Assembly: GCF_001632775.1 (NCBI RefSeq)
Contig: NZ_CP015249.1
Location: 2,274,686-2,338,685 of the forward strand
Length of the DNA stretch: 64,000 nucleotides
Reading direction: 5' to 3'
Source: Dokdonella koreensis DS-123
GTDB taxonomy: Bacteria > Pseudomonadota > Gammaproteobacteria > Xanthomonadales > Rhodanobacteraceae
The first letter of the stretch is position 1. Each line of letters starts with the position of its first letter. A program made the translations under genes and the position numbers. The notes below the pieces were generated by a model, which saw nothing but the letters and a program-made list of their open reading frames with translations, did not search any database and had not been told where the DNA came from. Below, in pieces: positions 1 to 9,261 of the stretch.

Positions 1-1328
1 TCGGCGAGGCGGCCGAGGATCGGCCGCGGCAGGCCGCGCAGCGCCTGCTCCAGCCGGCGCAGGCCGCCCTGCCCCTTCACCGCCCGCACACGGAAGCCGC
101 AGCTCGGCAGCTCGTCGACCGGCAAGGCGCCGCTGCCGATCTGGCTGCGCATCGGCGCGATGGCGAGCTCATAGCGGTCGCCGAGCGCCGACTGCAGGGC
201 CGGCAGCAGGCGCTGGGCCTGCTGCTCGATCGCCGCAGCCGGGCGCGTCAGGAGGCGCAAGGTCGGCAACCGCTCGGCCAGCCGCTCGGGCACGCGGTAC
301 AGGACCAGTACGGCTTCGAGCGCCGCCAGGGTCGCCTTGCCGGTACGCAGCGCGCGCTTGAGCGGATTCTTCTTGAGGCGCGCGACCAGCTCCCGCCGGC
401 CGGCGACGATCCCGGCCTGCGGTCCGCCGAGCAGCTTGTCGCCGCTGAACGCGACGAGGTCCGCGCCGGCGCCGAGTACCTCGCGCGCAGTCGGCTCCTT
501 CGGCAGGCCCCAGCGCGACAGGTCGACCAGGCTGCCGCTGCCGAGGTCGACGGCGAGCGGCAGCGCATGCGCATGTGCGATCGCGGCCAGTTCCTTCTCC
601 TGCACGCTCGCGGTGAAGCCGCTGATCGCGTAGTTGCTGGCATGCACCTTCATCAGCAATGCGGTCCGCGCGCCGATCGCGCCGGCGTAGTCGTGCGCGT
701 GGGTCCGGTTGGTCGTGCCGACCTCGACCAGCCGGGCGCCGGCGCTGCGCATCACGTCGGGAATGCGGAAGGCGCCGCCGATCTCGACCAGCTCGCCGCG
801 CGAGACGACCACCTCGCGCCGGTTGGCCAGCGTGTTGAGCAGCAGCAGCACCGCCGCGGCATTGTTGTTGACGACGGTGGCCGCTTCCGCGCCGGTGAGC
901 TCGCAGACCAGCGCCTCGACGACGTCGTCGCGGTCACCGCGGCCGCCGGTCGCGAGGTCGAACTCCAGGTTCACGGGCGCCGCGAGCGCGCGCGCAACGG
1001 CGTCGATCGCCACGTCGGGCAACGGCGCCCGTCCCAGGTTGGTATGGAGCACCGTGCCGGTCAGGTTGAAGACGGCGCGCAGGCGCGGCCGCGCCGCGGC
1101 CGCCAGCCGTTCCTCGACCGGCACGGCGATCGCCGCCGTCCCGGCGGCCTCGCGATCGAGCGCACCGGCGAGCGCGCGGGCGCGCAGGTGATCCAGTTCC
1201 GCACGCGCCGCCACCACCACCGGCGTGCGCCCATGCTGGGCGATCAGCGCGACGAAACGCGCCGTGTTCAGCAGCCGGTCGAGCGAAGGCAGGTCGCTGG
1301 CGACGGCCCGGGTCGCTCCGGCGTCCAT
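1..1328 (-). CDS. selA: L-seryl-tRNA(Sec) selenium transferase SelA (C-terminus beyond left edge)
   Basis: PLP enzyme that converts Ser-tRNA(Sec) to Sec-tRNA(Sec) using selenophosphate, in the cytoplasm. About 442 codons are open from the ATG at 1328 to the window edge with no stop; the family is about 460 residues, so only a short C-terminal piece is missing. Visible landmarks are the early [15 protein letters not shown] segment near residues 87-101, a [14 protein letters not shown] stretch near 152-165, and the PLP-lysine motif [14 protein letters not shown] with Lys298. It is the last visible gene of the fdnG-fdnH-fdnI-fdhE-selA unit and starts only 6 bases after the fdhE stop, which fits co-expression with the selenoprotein FdnG. 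selB would be expected beyond the left edge, but that is inference. Confidence 0.95.
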   Translation of the reverse strand, partial: MDAGATRAVASDLPSLDRLLNTARFVALIAQHGRTPVVVAARAELDHLRARALAGALDREAAGTAAIAVPVEERLAAAARPRLRAVFNLTGTVLHTNLGRAPLPDVAIDAVARALAAPVNLEFDLATGGRGDRDDVVEALVCELTGAEAATVVNNNAAAVLLLLNTLANRREVVVSRGELVEIGGAFRIPDVMRSAGARLVEVGTTNRTHAHDYAGAIGARTALLMKVHASNYAISGFTASVQEKELAAIAHAHALPLAVDLGSGSLVDLSRWGLPKEPTAREVLGAGADLVAFSGDKLLGGPQAGIVAGRRELVARLKKNPLKRALRTGKATLAALEAVLVLYRVPERLAERLPTLRLLTRPAAAIEQQAQRLLPALQSALGDRYELAIAPMRSQIGSGALPVDELPSCGFRVRAVKGQGGLRRLEQALRGLPRPILGRLA

Positions 1329-1334
1329 CGGCCG

Positions 1335-2297
1335 TCAGGCGTCCGGCTGCCAGAGCAGCGGATTGCCGCTCGCGCGCGCATAGCCCTGCTCGGCCAGCAA
1401 CAGGTCGAGTGCGAGCGTCGCCAGGTCGTCCGCTACCGGGTCGACGTCGGGATCGGCTTCCTGATAGAGGATCTTGCGATAGCCATGACAGCGATCGCAG
1501 GTCTCGGCCCGCACCGCGGTGCCCTGCCCGTGCGCCGCGTCGTCGCCGGCCATGCCGTCGTCGCGGACGAGGGAGCGGTATGCGATGTCCTTGCCGGCAG
1601 CGCCGCAGCGGCTGCACTGCACGCGCACCAGGTGCCACTCGCAGGCGCACAGCGGGCAATGCAGGTAGCGATAGCCGCGGTAGGCCGACTGCGCGCGCAC
1701 GACACTGGCGACCGGCGTGCTGCCGCAGACCGGGCACAGGCCCGGAACGTCCAGCGGCGCGACATCGTCCGCCGCCAGACGGCTCGACATGGCGACCCAG
1801 TGCACCTGCAGCGCCGCCATGAGGAACGGCGCAGCGGCGGCGTCGATCGCGCCGTCGGTCGCGCCCAGCAGGGCATCGGCCTGCGCCTCGACCCAGGCAG
1901 CGGGTGCGCGGCCGACACGGCCGGCCAGCCGCTCCACCTCCGCCGGAAATCCGGACCGGGCGGCCACCGCATCGCCGATCGAGGCCAGCGTCGCGCGCCA
2001 GTGCGCCGACCGCGGCCAGCCGACCGCCGGCACCGGTGGCATGTGATGGCCGCGCGCGACGTCCCGCTGCGCGGGCGTCGGCAACGGGACGTCGACGCCG
2101 GCGAGCGCCGCATGCTGGGCATCGGCCACGACGGCCAGCAGGCGCAGGTAGTCACCGATCGGTGCGGCTTCGGCCAGTTCGCGCAGGCGCGAGGCCCGGC
2201 GCACGAACAGGTCGGTCCGGTCCGGCAGGCGGACGCGCGGAATCGATCGCTGTGCGAGCGTCTCGATCTGACCGGGCTCGAGGATGCGCTGGGCCAT
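1335..2297 (-). CDS. fdhE: Formate dehydrogenase accessory protein FdhE
   Basis: 320-residue cytoplasmic rubredoxin-like protein needed to make respiratory formate dehydrogenase active; it binds iron and acts on the catalytic subunit before Tat export. The C-terminal half carries four CxxC-type pairs (CPVCGS, CPLCAC, CSRCGA, CDRCHG), the known FdhE signature. The N-terminal half is helical and ends with ALQVHWVAMSSRL before the metal-binding part. It follows fdnI in the operon (75-base gap) and precedes selA by 6 bases. The start ATG at 2297 gives a length close to E. coli FdhE (309). Confidence 0.93.
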   Translation of the reverse strand: MAQRILEPGQIETLAQRSIPRVRLPDRTDLFVRRASRLRELAEAAPIGDYLRLLAVVADAQHAALAGVDVPLPTPAQRDVARGHHMPPVPAVGWPRSAHWRATLASIGDAVAARSGFPAEVERLAGRVGRAPAAWVEAQADALLGATDGAIDAAAAPFLMAALQVHWVAMSSRLAADDVAPLDVPGLCPVCGSTPVASVVRAQSAYRGYRYLHCPLCACEWHLVRVQCSRCGAAGKDIAYRSLVRDDGMAGDDAAHGQGTAVRAETCDRCHGYRKILYQEADPDVDPVADDLATLALDLLLAEQGYARASGNPLLWQPDA

Positions 2298-2372
2298 ACG
2301 CGGCTCGGAAGGGCTCGGCGCCTATCCTCGCCGCAAGCGCCTGCGGCGTCCAGCGCTTTGCGTGCCGCCGCG

Positions 2373-3017
2373 CTACTCGCGTTCGCCGCCGCGCATGACC
2401 TGGCGGAACCAGGCGCGGTGGTGCTTCCAGGCCCAGCCGCGGCTGACCGTGCCGCGTGTCATAGCACGCATCGAGCCCTTGACCCAGATCGCGGCGTAGA
2501 TGTGCACCACGATCGCGCAGATCAGCACCGTCGCACAGAAGGCGTGCAGCAGCGAAGCGAACCGGATCACGTCCACCGGGAAGTAGAACGCGAAGTAGGC
2601 GCGCCACATCACGATGCCGGACAGCAGCAGGCCGGCCAGGCAAAGCACGATGAGGTGGAACAGCAGCTTCTGCCCGGCGTTGTAGCGGCCGACCTCCGGA
2701 AGACGGTCCTCCCGGTTGCCGACGACGTCCCTGGCCCGGCGCAGCCAGGCCCAGTCGCGCGCCTCCAGGTGGTTGTAGCGCCACAGCGTCGCGCCGAGAA
2801 CGACGAACGCGAGCACCATGACCAGGCCGATGAACGGGTGCAGGATGCGCGTCCACGGTCCGCCGCCGAACAGCGCGCTCAGCCAGAACAGCGACGGATG
2901 GAACAGCGCCAGGCCCGACAGCGCGAGCAGGACGAAACTGATCGCGACCAGCCAGTGATTGATGCGCATCGCCGGCGCGTAGCGGACGATGTCCTCGTTC
3001 TTGCGCTCGGCGCTCAT
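2373..3017 (-). CDS. fdnI: Formate dehydrogenase-N gamma subunit, cytochrome b556 (FdnI)
   Basis: 214-residue inner-membrane diheme cytochrome b that takes electrons from FdnH and reduces quinone. Four hydrophobic helices can be seen, at about 22-42, 55-77, 120-140 and 155-178. Likely heme histidines are in [23 protein letters not shown] and VVHIYAAIW. Its ATG overlaps the fdnH stop in an ATGA, showing translational coupling. A longer reading frame runs upstream through fdnH but is an artefact. Family length is about 217 residues, so the gene is complete. Confidence 0.94.
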   Translation of the reverse strand: MSAERKNEDIVRYAPAMRINHWLVAISFVLLALSGLALFHPSLFWLSALFGGGPWTRILHPFIGLVMVLAFVVLGATLWRYNHLEARDWAWLRRARDVVGNREDRLPEVGRYNAGQKLLFHLIVLCLAGLLLSGIVMWRAYFAFYFPVDVIRFASLLHAFCATVLICAIVVHIYAAIWVKGSMRAMTRGTVSRGWAWKHHRAWFRQVMRGGERE

Positions 3018-3916
3018 GGCGTCTTCTCCAGCTCGCGGCGCGCGGCCTCCTCGTCGTGCTCGTCGGTCTCGTTCGGGCCGATGCCGATGTAGTGCAGGAA
3101 GCCGGCGGCGGCGGTGGCGAGGATCGCGAGCAGGCCGAGCGGCTTGGCCATGCCCTTCCACAGCCCCACCATCGCGCTGATCCGCGGCTGCTCCGGCAGT
3201 CCGCTGTAGAGCTGCGGCTGGTCGGCGTGGTGCAGCACGTACATCACGTGCGTGCCGCCGACGCCGGCCGGATCGTAGAGGCCGGCCTGCTCGAATCCGC
3301 GCGACTTGAGGTCCTCGATGCGTTCGGCGGCATGCTGGTGCATGTCCTCCTTGGTGCCGAACACGATCGCGCCGGTCGGGCAGGTCTTCACGCAGGCCGG
3401 CTCCAGGCCGACGGCGACGCGGTCCGAGCACAGCGTGCACTTGTAGGCCTTCTTGTCCTGCTTGGAGATGCGCGGCACGTCGAACGGGCAGCCGGTCACG
3501 CAGTAGCCGCAGCCGATGCAGTTCTCCTCGTGGAAATCGACGATGCCGTTGGCGTACTGGACGATCGCGCCCGGCGAGGGACAGGCCTTCAGGCAGCCCG
3601 GATCGGCGCAGTGCATGCAGCCGTCCTTGCGGATCAGCCATTCCAGGTCGCCCTTCGGGTTCTCGTACTCGGCGAACCGCATCAGCGTCCAGGAATGCGC
3701 GCTGAGGTCGGCGGGATTGTCGTAGTGCCCGGTGCAGCTGCCGACCTCGTCGCGCAGGTCGTTCCATTCCATGCAGGCGACCTGGCAGGCCTTGCAGCCG
3801 ATGCACTTGCTGACGTCGATCAGCTTGGCGACCTGCCCGGTATGGGCGCCGCGCACCTGCGGCTCGGGCAGGGTCGTCGCCGAGCGACGCACGATATCCA
3901 GCGATTGCAGTGCCAT
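3014..3916 (-). CDS. fdnH: Formate dehydrogenase-N iron-sulfur beta subunit (FdnH)
   Basis: 300-residue electron-transfer subunit carrying four [4Fe-4S] clusters between FdnG and FdnI on the periplasmic side. Cysteine motifs in order are [35 protein letters not shown] and CTLCSDRV...CVKTC. A single C-terminal anchor helix (about 258-280, [20 protein letters not shown]) ends in an acidic tail. There is no signal peptide; the family is exported with FdnG by the Tat route. It lies 8 bases after fdnG and overlaps fdnI by 4 bases. Confidence 0.95.
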   Translation of the reverse strand: MALQSLDIVRRSATTLPEPQVRGAHTGQVAKLIDVSKCIGCKACQVACMEWNDLRDEVGSCTGHYDNPADLSAHSWTLMRFAEYENPKGDLEWLIRKDGCMHCADPGCLKACPSPGAIVQYANGIVDFHEENCIGCGYCVTGCPFDVPRISKQDKKAYKCTLCSDRVAVGLEPACVKTCPTGAIVFGTKEDMHQHAAERIEDLKSRGFEQAGLYDPAGVGGTHVMYVLHHADQPQLYSGLPEQPRISAMVGLWKGMAKPLGLLAILATAAAGFLHYIGIGPNETDEHDEEAARRELEKTP

Positions 3917-3924
3917 GCTGCCTC

Positions 3925-6900
3925 CTACACCTTCTCGACCCGGACCAGGAAGGACTTGAACTCCGGCGTCTGCGTGTTCGCGTCACCGACGAACGGCGTC
4001 AAGGTGTTGGCGAGGAAGCCCGGCTTGGCCACGCCGAGGAATCCCCAGTGGATCGGTATGCCGACCGTGTGCACGACCTTGCCCTCGATCGTCAGCGGCT
4101 TGATGCGCTTGGTCACCATCGCCACCGCCTCGATGTGGCCGCGGTTGGAGACCACCCTGACCCGGCTGCCGTTGCCGATGCCCAGTGCGTCGGCCAGCGC
4201 GGCGCCGATCTCCACGAACTGCTCCGGCTGGACGATGGCGTTCAGGCGCACGTGCTTGGTCCAGTAGTGGAAATGCTCGGTGAGCCGGTAGGTGGTCGCC
4301 ACGTGCGGGAACTGGTCCGCCTTGCCGAAGGCGGCCAGGTCGTCGGCGAACACGCGCGCGGCCGGGTTGTTCAGGGCCTGGGCCTGTCCCGGGTTGAGCG
4401 GGTTGGCCGCCAGCGGCGTCTCGAACGGTTCGTAGTGCTCGGGGAACGGCCCTTCGGCCATGCCGGCGCGGGCGAAGAAGCGCGCCACGCCCTCGGGATT
4501 CATGATGAACGGCCCCATGCCGCCGGCCGGGTTCTCGCCGGCGACGAAATCGGGCACGTCGGCGCCGCCCCAGGCGCTGCCGTTCCAGGCGACCAGCGCA
4601 CGCTGCGGATTGAACGGCTTGCCGCTGGGATCGCAGGAGGCGCGGTTGTAGAGCACGCGCCGGTTCGCCGGCCAGGCCCAGGCCCAGTTCAGGGTCTGGC
4701 CGATGCCGGTCGGATCGGCGTTGTCGCGGCGCGCCATCAGGTTGCCGGTCGGCCCCCAGGCGCCGCAGAAGATCCAGCAGCCGCTCGCCGTGCTGCCGTC
4801 GTCGCGCAGCTCGGCGAAGCCGGCGAGCTGTTCACCGGCCTTGCGCATGACCTTGGTCGGGTCCTTCGGATCGGCAAGGTCCTTCAAGGCGCCGCCGGAA
4901 TATTCGCGCGCGAGTTCTTCCGGCGCGGGACTGTGCGGCTGCGCGTACTTCCAGGTCAGGTTGACGATCGGGTCGGCGAACGCGCCGCCGTCCTTGCGGT
5001 ACAGCGCGCGCAGGCGCAGGAACAGGCCGGCCATGATCTCCAGGTCGCTGCGCGCCTCGCCCGGCGGTTCGGCACCTTTCCAGTGCCATTGCAGCCAGCG
5101 CGAGGAATTGGTCAGCGAGCCGTTCTCCTCGGCGAAGCAGGTCGTCGGCAGGCGGAACACCTCGGTCTGGATCGCCGACGCGTCGACGTCGTTGAGCGCG
5201 CCGTGGTTCTTCCAGAACTCGCTGGTCTCCGTGGCGAGCGGATCCATGATCACCAGGTACTTGAGCCGCGAGAACGCCTCGGTCAGCTTGGCCTTGTTCG
5301 GCGCGGCGGCGAGCGGATTGAAGCCCTGGCACAGATAGCCGTTCATCTTGCCCTGGCGCATCAGCTCGTAGGCCTGCAGCATGTCGTAGGGCTTGTCGAG
5401 CTTGGGCAGGTAGTCGAACGCCCAGCGGTTGTCCGCCGTCGCCGCATCGCCCCACCAGGCCTTCATGAAGCTCACGAAGAACTTGCGGTAGTTCTGCCAG
5501 TAGCTGAGCTGGTTCGGCCGCAGCGGCTTGGGCGCGCGCGCGACGATGTAGGCCTCGAAATCCTGTTCCTTCTCGTTCGGCAGCGTCATGTAGCCGGGCA
5601 GCAGGTTGGACATCAGGCCCAGGTCGGTCAGCCCCTGGATGTTCGAATGCCCGCGCAGCGCGTTCATGCCACCACCGGCCACGCCGATGTTGCCGAGCAG
5701 CAGCTGCACCATCGCGCCGGTGCGGATCATCTGCGAGCCGATCGAATGCTGGGTCCAGCCGAGCGCGTACATGATCGTCATCGCGCGCGTCGGCGTCGCC
5801 GTCGAGGCGATCATGTCCCAGATCTGCAGCACCTTGTCCTTCGGCGTGCCGCAGACGCGCTCGACCATCTCCGGCGTGTAGCGTGCATAGTGCTGCTTGA
5901 GCAGGTTGTAGACGCAGCGCGGATCCGTCAGCGTCGGGTCGGTGCGGACGTAGCCGTCCTCGCCGAGCGCGTAGTCCCAGCTCGACTTGTCGTAGCTGCG
6001 CTTGGCCGCGTCGTAGCCCGAGTAGAGGCCGTCGGCGAACGCGAACGCGTCCTTCACGATGAAGGACAGGTCGGTGTAGTTGACGACGTACTCGCGCTGG
6101 ATCGTGTCGTTCGCCAGCAGGTAGTTGATCAGCCCGCCGAGGAAGACGATGTCGGTACCGGTGCGGATCGGTGCGTAGACGTCGGCCACCGAGGCCGAGC
6201 GCGTGAAGCGCGGATCGACGACGATCAGCCGGGCCTTGTTGTGCGCCTTGGCCTCGGTGACCCACTTGAAGCCGCACGGATGCGCTTCGGCGGCATTGCC
6301 ACCCATGATGAGGATCAGGTCGGCATTCTTGATGTCGACCCAGTGATTCGTCATCGCTCCACGGCCAAACGTCGGGGCAAGACCTGCCACCGTCGGGCCG
6401 TGTCAGACACGTGCCTGGTTGTCGAACGCCAGAAGTCCGAGGGAACGGGCCACCTTGTGGGTCAGATAGCCGACTTCGTTGCTCGACGCCGAGGCGGCGA
6501 GCATGCCGGTGGTGAGCCAGCGGTTCACGGTGAGGCCGTCGGCGTTCGTCGCCGTGAAGTTCGCGTCGCGGTCGGCCTTCATCAGGCCGGTGATGCGGTC
6601 GAGCGCCTCGTCCCAGGAGATGCGCTGCCACGTGTCCGAGCCCGGCGCGCGGTACTCGGGATGCTTGAGGCGGCTCTCGCTGTGGATGAAGTCGACCAGG
6701 GCCGCACCCTTCGGGCACAGCGTGCCGCGATTGACCGGGTGGTCCGGGTCGCCTTCGATGTGGAAGATGCTCGCCCGCGCGTTCTTGGCGCCGTCGCCGA
6801 GGCCGTACATCAGCACGCCGCAGGCCACCGAGCAGTAGGGACAGGTGTTACGGGTCTCGGTCGCGCGCGCCAGCTTGAACTGGCGCACCTCCGCGAGCGC

Positions 6901-6993
6901 AGGCCCGGGCGAAAAGCCCATGAGCGCCAGGCTCGAACCCACCAGGGTGGTCCCGGTGATCTTCAAGAACTGGCGTCGAGTCACAGCAGACAT
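3925..6993 (-). CDS. fdnG: Formate dehydrogenase-N alpha subunit, selenocysteine-containing (FdnG)
   Basis: Periplasmic molybdenum bis-MGD formate dehydrogenase, the catalytic subunit of FdnGHI. Read through an in-frame UGA at 6405-6403 as Sec197, it is 1022 residues, against 1015 with Sec196 in E. coli FdnG. The residues around the UGA ([20 protein letters not shown]) match the family active site. The N-terminus is a Tat signal (TRRQFLK plus a hydrophobic stretch ending at ALAEV). A [4Fe-4S] motif [14 protein letters not shown] and [11 protein letters not shown] follow. The start ATG at 6993 has an AGGAGA ribosome site; upstream codons in the same frame lack one. First gene of the fdnGHI-fdhE-selA unit. 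A naive gene call would split it into two pseudogene-like halves (3925-6390 and 6403-6993). Confidence 0.96.
6360..6405 (-). promoter_or_regulatory. bSECIS element directing UGA recoding in fdnG
   Basis: Immediately 3' of the UGA on the minus strand, a lower stem CACGGCC (6402-6396) pairs perfectly with GGCCGTG (6366-6360). The apical part reads GG-U-GGCA-GGUCU-UGCC-CC: a short helix with one bulged U and a GGUCU loop, the two features SelB recognises in the E. coli fdhF and fdnG elements. The placement, bulge and loop all agree with the bacterial type, so function is inferred with high confidence. Confidence 0.93.
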
Positions 6994-7101
6994 GACGTTC
7001 TCCTCGATCGCTTGTCGCGAAACCGGCCTCGCGAATGATCGCTCGGGCAGGCTCGCCGCACTGGCCTCGGATACACACCATCGACGGCATGAAACGGCCC
7101 G

Positions 7102-7107
7102 AGTATA
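7102..7107 (-). promoter_or_regulatory. Possible -10 element upstream of fdnG
   Basis: On the minus strand TATACT lies about 110 bases upstream of the fdnG ATG. It is a good -10 match, but the bases 17 upstream (GGTGGC) are a poor -35, so an activator-dependent promoter or chance are both possible. I looked for and did not find a clear FNR-type site beside it. Confidence 0.3.
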
Positions 7108-7153
7108 GAACAAATCCGCAGCGCCACCGCCCGCACGCGGCGCCTGCGGAGCC

Positions 7154-7189
7154 AGGGTCGCCGCCGCCTCGCGCGGCGGCGGCGACCCT
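7154..7189. terminator. Strong 15-bp GC hairpin between the copper-like cluster and fdnG
   Basis: AGGGTCGCCGCCGCC (7154-7168) and its exact reverse complement (7175-7189) flank a 6-base loop. It lies downstream of the DUF411 gene (minus strand) and upstream of the fdnG promoter region. There is no T-run, so it could be an intrinsic-like terminator, an mRNA 3'-end stabiliser or an insulator between the two units. Confidence 0.55.
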
Positions 7190-7326
7190 CGCGACCGGAC
7201 CTGCGGCCGGGCGCGGAGACCCCCGCCTGCGGGATGCTCCGCGCCTGGCTGCGGGTCCCGGCTACGGACACCCCGATGCCGGCGGCGCCGGGGTCCGCAG
7301 CGTTCGGCGCCGACCGGGCCGGGCGT

Positions 7327-7833
7327 TCAGTGCCGGGCGTACGGCGAGACCGTCCCGTCCCGGCCGACCAGTTCCACCGTGTAGCGCTGCACGGTGCCAT
7401 CGGCCGTCTCCATGCCGGGCGAACCCAGCGGCATGCCCGGCAGCACCAGGCCGCGTGCATCGGGGCGGTCGGCCAGCAGGCGCTGGATGTCGGCGGCCGG
7501 TACATGGCCCTCGACGTAGTAGCCCGCCACTTCCGCGGTGTGGCACGAGCCCTTGCCGAACGGGATGCCCAGGCTCCGCTTCAGTGGTTCCAGGTCGTCC
7601 GATTCACGGACGTCGACAGGAAACCCCGCCGCGCGAAGGTGATCGACCCACAGCGTGCAACAGCCGCAGGTCGGGCTCTTGTGGACCACGACCAGCGGCA
7701 GGCTGGCCGGCACGGTGGACCGGTGCGCCGCCGGCGCCTCGGCCGCCGACGCGGCGGGTGACTGGGACGACACCGGGCCGGCCGCCAGTGCGGCGGCGAG
7801 AAGGACCGTCAGGCCGTAGAGATTCGAATGCAT
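7327..7833 (-). CDS. DUF411 family secreted metal-binding protein
   Basis: 168-residue protein with an N-terminal signal peptide (MHSNLYGLTVLLAAALAAG). The mature domain has the DUF411 signature: VVHKSPTCGCCTLWVDHLRAAGF with a CxCC pair, then GKGSCHTAEVAGYYVEGHVPA and RGLVLPGMPLGSPGME. Family members are found in copper and silver resistance loci and are thought to bind metal in the periplasm; the function here is inferred. The ATG at 7833 is preceded by GAGGAG at good spacing, which favours it over an upstream TTG. Last gene of the copL-to-DUF411 unit, 11 bases after the SnoaL-like gene. Confidence 0.85.
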   Translation of the reverse strand: MHSNLYGLTVLLAAALAAGPVSSQSPAASAAEAPAAHRSTVPASLPLVVVHKSPTCGCCTLWVDHLRAAGFPVDVRESDDLEPLKRSLGIPFGKGSCHTAEVAGYYVEGHVPAADIQRLLADRPDARGLVLPGMPLGSPGMETADGTVQRYTVELVGRDGTVSPYARH

Positions 7834-7844
7834 GGGGGAACTCC

Positions 7845-8354
7845 TCAAGGGGTTTTCTTCGGTCGCGACGACCAGTGGATGTGAACGATGCGCCAGCCCT
7901 GCGGGCCGCGCTTGAGCAGCATCGTTTCAGTACTCGACACGGCGCGCGGCTGGCCGTCCTTCCGGAAACGGATCTCGCTCTCGCTGGCGACCCAGGCCAG
8001 ATCGCCTTCCGTGCGGGCGCGGCGGTGTTCCAGCCGTACCTGCGCGCCCTGCAGGAACGCCGCGTCACTGATGGCATGGTGCTGCAGGTACTGGGCCCGG
8101 TTTCGCTCGGCACCGCCGCTCTCCAGGATCAGGACGTCGGGGTCGAGCAAGGCCGCGATCGTGTCGTAGTCCGCCGCCGCCAGGGCGGTACCGAACCGAT
8201 CCACGATCGCAACGGCAGCCGCGGCGGCAACCGGGACATCCACCTGGGACGGGCCGGACGTCTGCGGTGATGCGTTTCCCGCGAGTGGTGACACCGCGGC
8301 AGCCGCCACGGCGATCGCGATTGCCAGCCGCGCTGCGGCCAGTGGTCGTTTCAT
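7845..8354 (-). CDS. Secreted SnoaL/DUF4440-like (NTF2 fold) protein
   Basis: 169 residues with a hydrophobic leader (MKRPLAAARLAIAIAVAAAAVSP...), so probably periplasmic. The body resembles the SnoaL/DUF4440 fold: IVDRFGTALAAADYDTIAALLDPDVLILESGG, then AWVASESEIRFR and the closing LLKRGPQGWRIVHIHWSSR. Such domains are enzymes or binding proteins; nothing here fixes a substrate. The ATG overlaps the stop of the upstream cytochrome gene (ATGA), so the two are translationally coupled and likely act in one pathway. Confidence 0.8.
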   Translation of the reverse strand: MKRPLAAARLAIAIAVAAAAVSPLAGNASPQTSGPSQVDVPVAAAAAVAIVDRFGTALAAADYDTIAALLDPDVLILESGGAERNRAQYLQHHAISDAAFLQGAQVRLEHRRARTEGDLAWVASESEIRFRKDGQPRAVSSTETMLLKRGPQGWRIVHIHWSSRPKKTP

Positions 8355-9061
8355 CGTTCGCCTCCGGTGGCGTCGTGGTGGGACGGATGCGCGGGCGCGC
8401 GCGTGCCTGGATCGGCACCGGCATCCGGCGCATCGTGGTGCGGCGGCGTGCCGGGCGGGTGCGCGTGCCCGGCGCTGCCCGGGTCGGGCCCGGCATCGCC
8501 CGCGGCCGGGTGCGCATGCGGCTTCGCGCCGGCACCGTGCGAGTGCCCTTCGCTGCGCTCGACCAGCGCCCGGTAGTGCGCGCGATCGAGCGTCGGCAAC
8601 ACCTGGAGCAAGGCGACCATGGCCCAGATGTACTCGTCCTCCATGCTCTTGCCCCAGGCCGGCATGCCCGACGCCTTGATGCCGTGCTTGATGACCCAGA
8701 ACGCCTGGGCCGGCGCGACCGTCACCTGTGTCAGGTCGGGCGGCGCCGGATACAGTCCCCGGCTCAACTCGGTCTCGCCGCTGCCGGGCGAGGCATGACA
8801 GCTCGCACACATCGCCTCGTAGTTGCCGGCGCCCTGTACCACCTTGGCCGGATCATCCAGGTCGGGCACCTCGATGCCTTCGGCATGCCGTGCGATCGAA
8901 TAGGTTCGCACTGCGTCCAGCAGCGCGTACACCGGACGGGTATGCGGCGCGTCGGCCGCCACGTTGTAGAGGCCGGCCCGGACGAAGCCGGCGATCGCCA
9001 GCAGGCCGAGGCCGGTCCCGGCCGACAGCCAGACGAGAGCTCTGCTCATGAGGGGCGTCAT
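8351..9061 (-). CDS. Membrane-anchored monoheme cytochrome c with His-rich tail
   Basis: 236 residues. An N-terminal hydrophobic helix (about 6-25) anchors or exports the protein. The heme site is CASCH, with the likely distal Met in KASGMPAWGKSM, as in small electron-carrier cytochromes. The last ~70 residues are low-complexity and rich in His, Ala, Pro and Gly (SEGHSHGAGAKPHAHP, AHPSHHDATGG), typical of metal-binding tails. The ATG at 9061 is chosen over one 15 bases upstream because GGAGG sits 6 bases before it and because the preceding mini-ORF overlaps it as ATGA. Its neighbours (CopL-like, DUF411) suggest a periplasmic metal or redox role. Confidence 0.85.
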   Translation of the reverse strand: MTPLMSRALVWLSAGTGLGLLAIAGFVRAGLYNVAADAPHTRPVYALLDAVRTYSIARHAEGIEVPDLDDPAKVVQGAGNYEAMCASCHASPGSGETELSRGLYPAPPDLTQVTVAPAQAFWVIKHGIKASGMPAWGKSMEDEYIWAMVALLQVLPTLDRAHYRALVERSEGHSHGAGAKPHAHPAAGDAGPDPGSAGHAHPPGTPPHHDAPDAGADPGTRAPAHPSHHDATGGER

Positions 9062-9159
9062 GACGAACCTCCGCATCGGGATTCGTCAGGAAACAGCGAG
9101 CCGCGCCACCGGGGGCTCGGCCACGGATCGGCGCACGCGCCGAAGGTTGCGATGGACAT
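9058..9159 (-). CDS. Candidate 33-residue mini-ORF coupled to the cytochrome gene
   Basis: ATG at 9159 preceded by GGAG at 5-base spacing; 33 codons containing two cysteines (residues 9 and 29) and two tryptophans; stop overlaps the cytochrome ATG as ATGA. No family is recognised. The good ribosome site and exact overlap with the next gene suggest it is translated, possibly as a leader or coupling peptide. It is short enough to arise by chance in GC-rich DNA. Confidence 0.45.
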   Translation of the reverse strand: MSIATFGACADPWPSPRWRGSLFPDESRCGGSS

Positions 9160-9261
9160 GAAAACTCCGTGAAAAGCGTCGAGGAAAACCGGGCTGTCGT
9201 ACCGGCCGCGAACGGCTCGGGCGCAGGCCCACCAGCACCGGGACGATGCCCGGGGAGACGC

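Noticed and set aside
567-3092. Long plus-strand open frame opposite selA, fdhE and fdnI
   Set aside because: Arg/Gly/Ala/Asp-rich shadow of real minus-strand genes, no motifs; similar long shadows occur at 3910-7038, 17080-20472, 41661-46682 and 57244-62121.
6403-6405. In-frame stop that would make fdnG a pseudogene
   Set aside because: The codon is UGA at the family Sec site with a matching SECIS and selA nearby; read as selenocysteine.
6994-7153. FNR box upstream of fdnG
   Set aside because: Searched for TTGAT-N4-ATCAA by eye and found none, although anaerobic control would be expected.
8355-8810. N-terminal extension of the SnoaL-like gene upstream of 8354
   Set aside because: It would run through the cytochrome gene; the ATG at 8354 has the ATGA overlap and a signal peptide.
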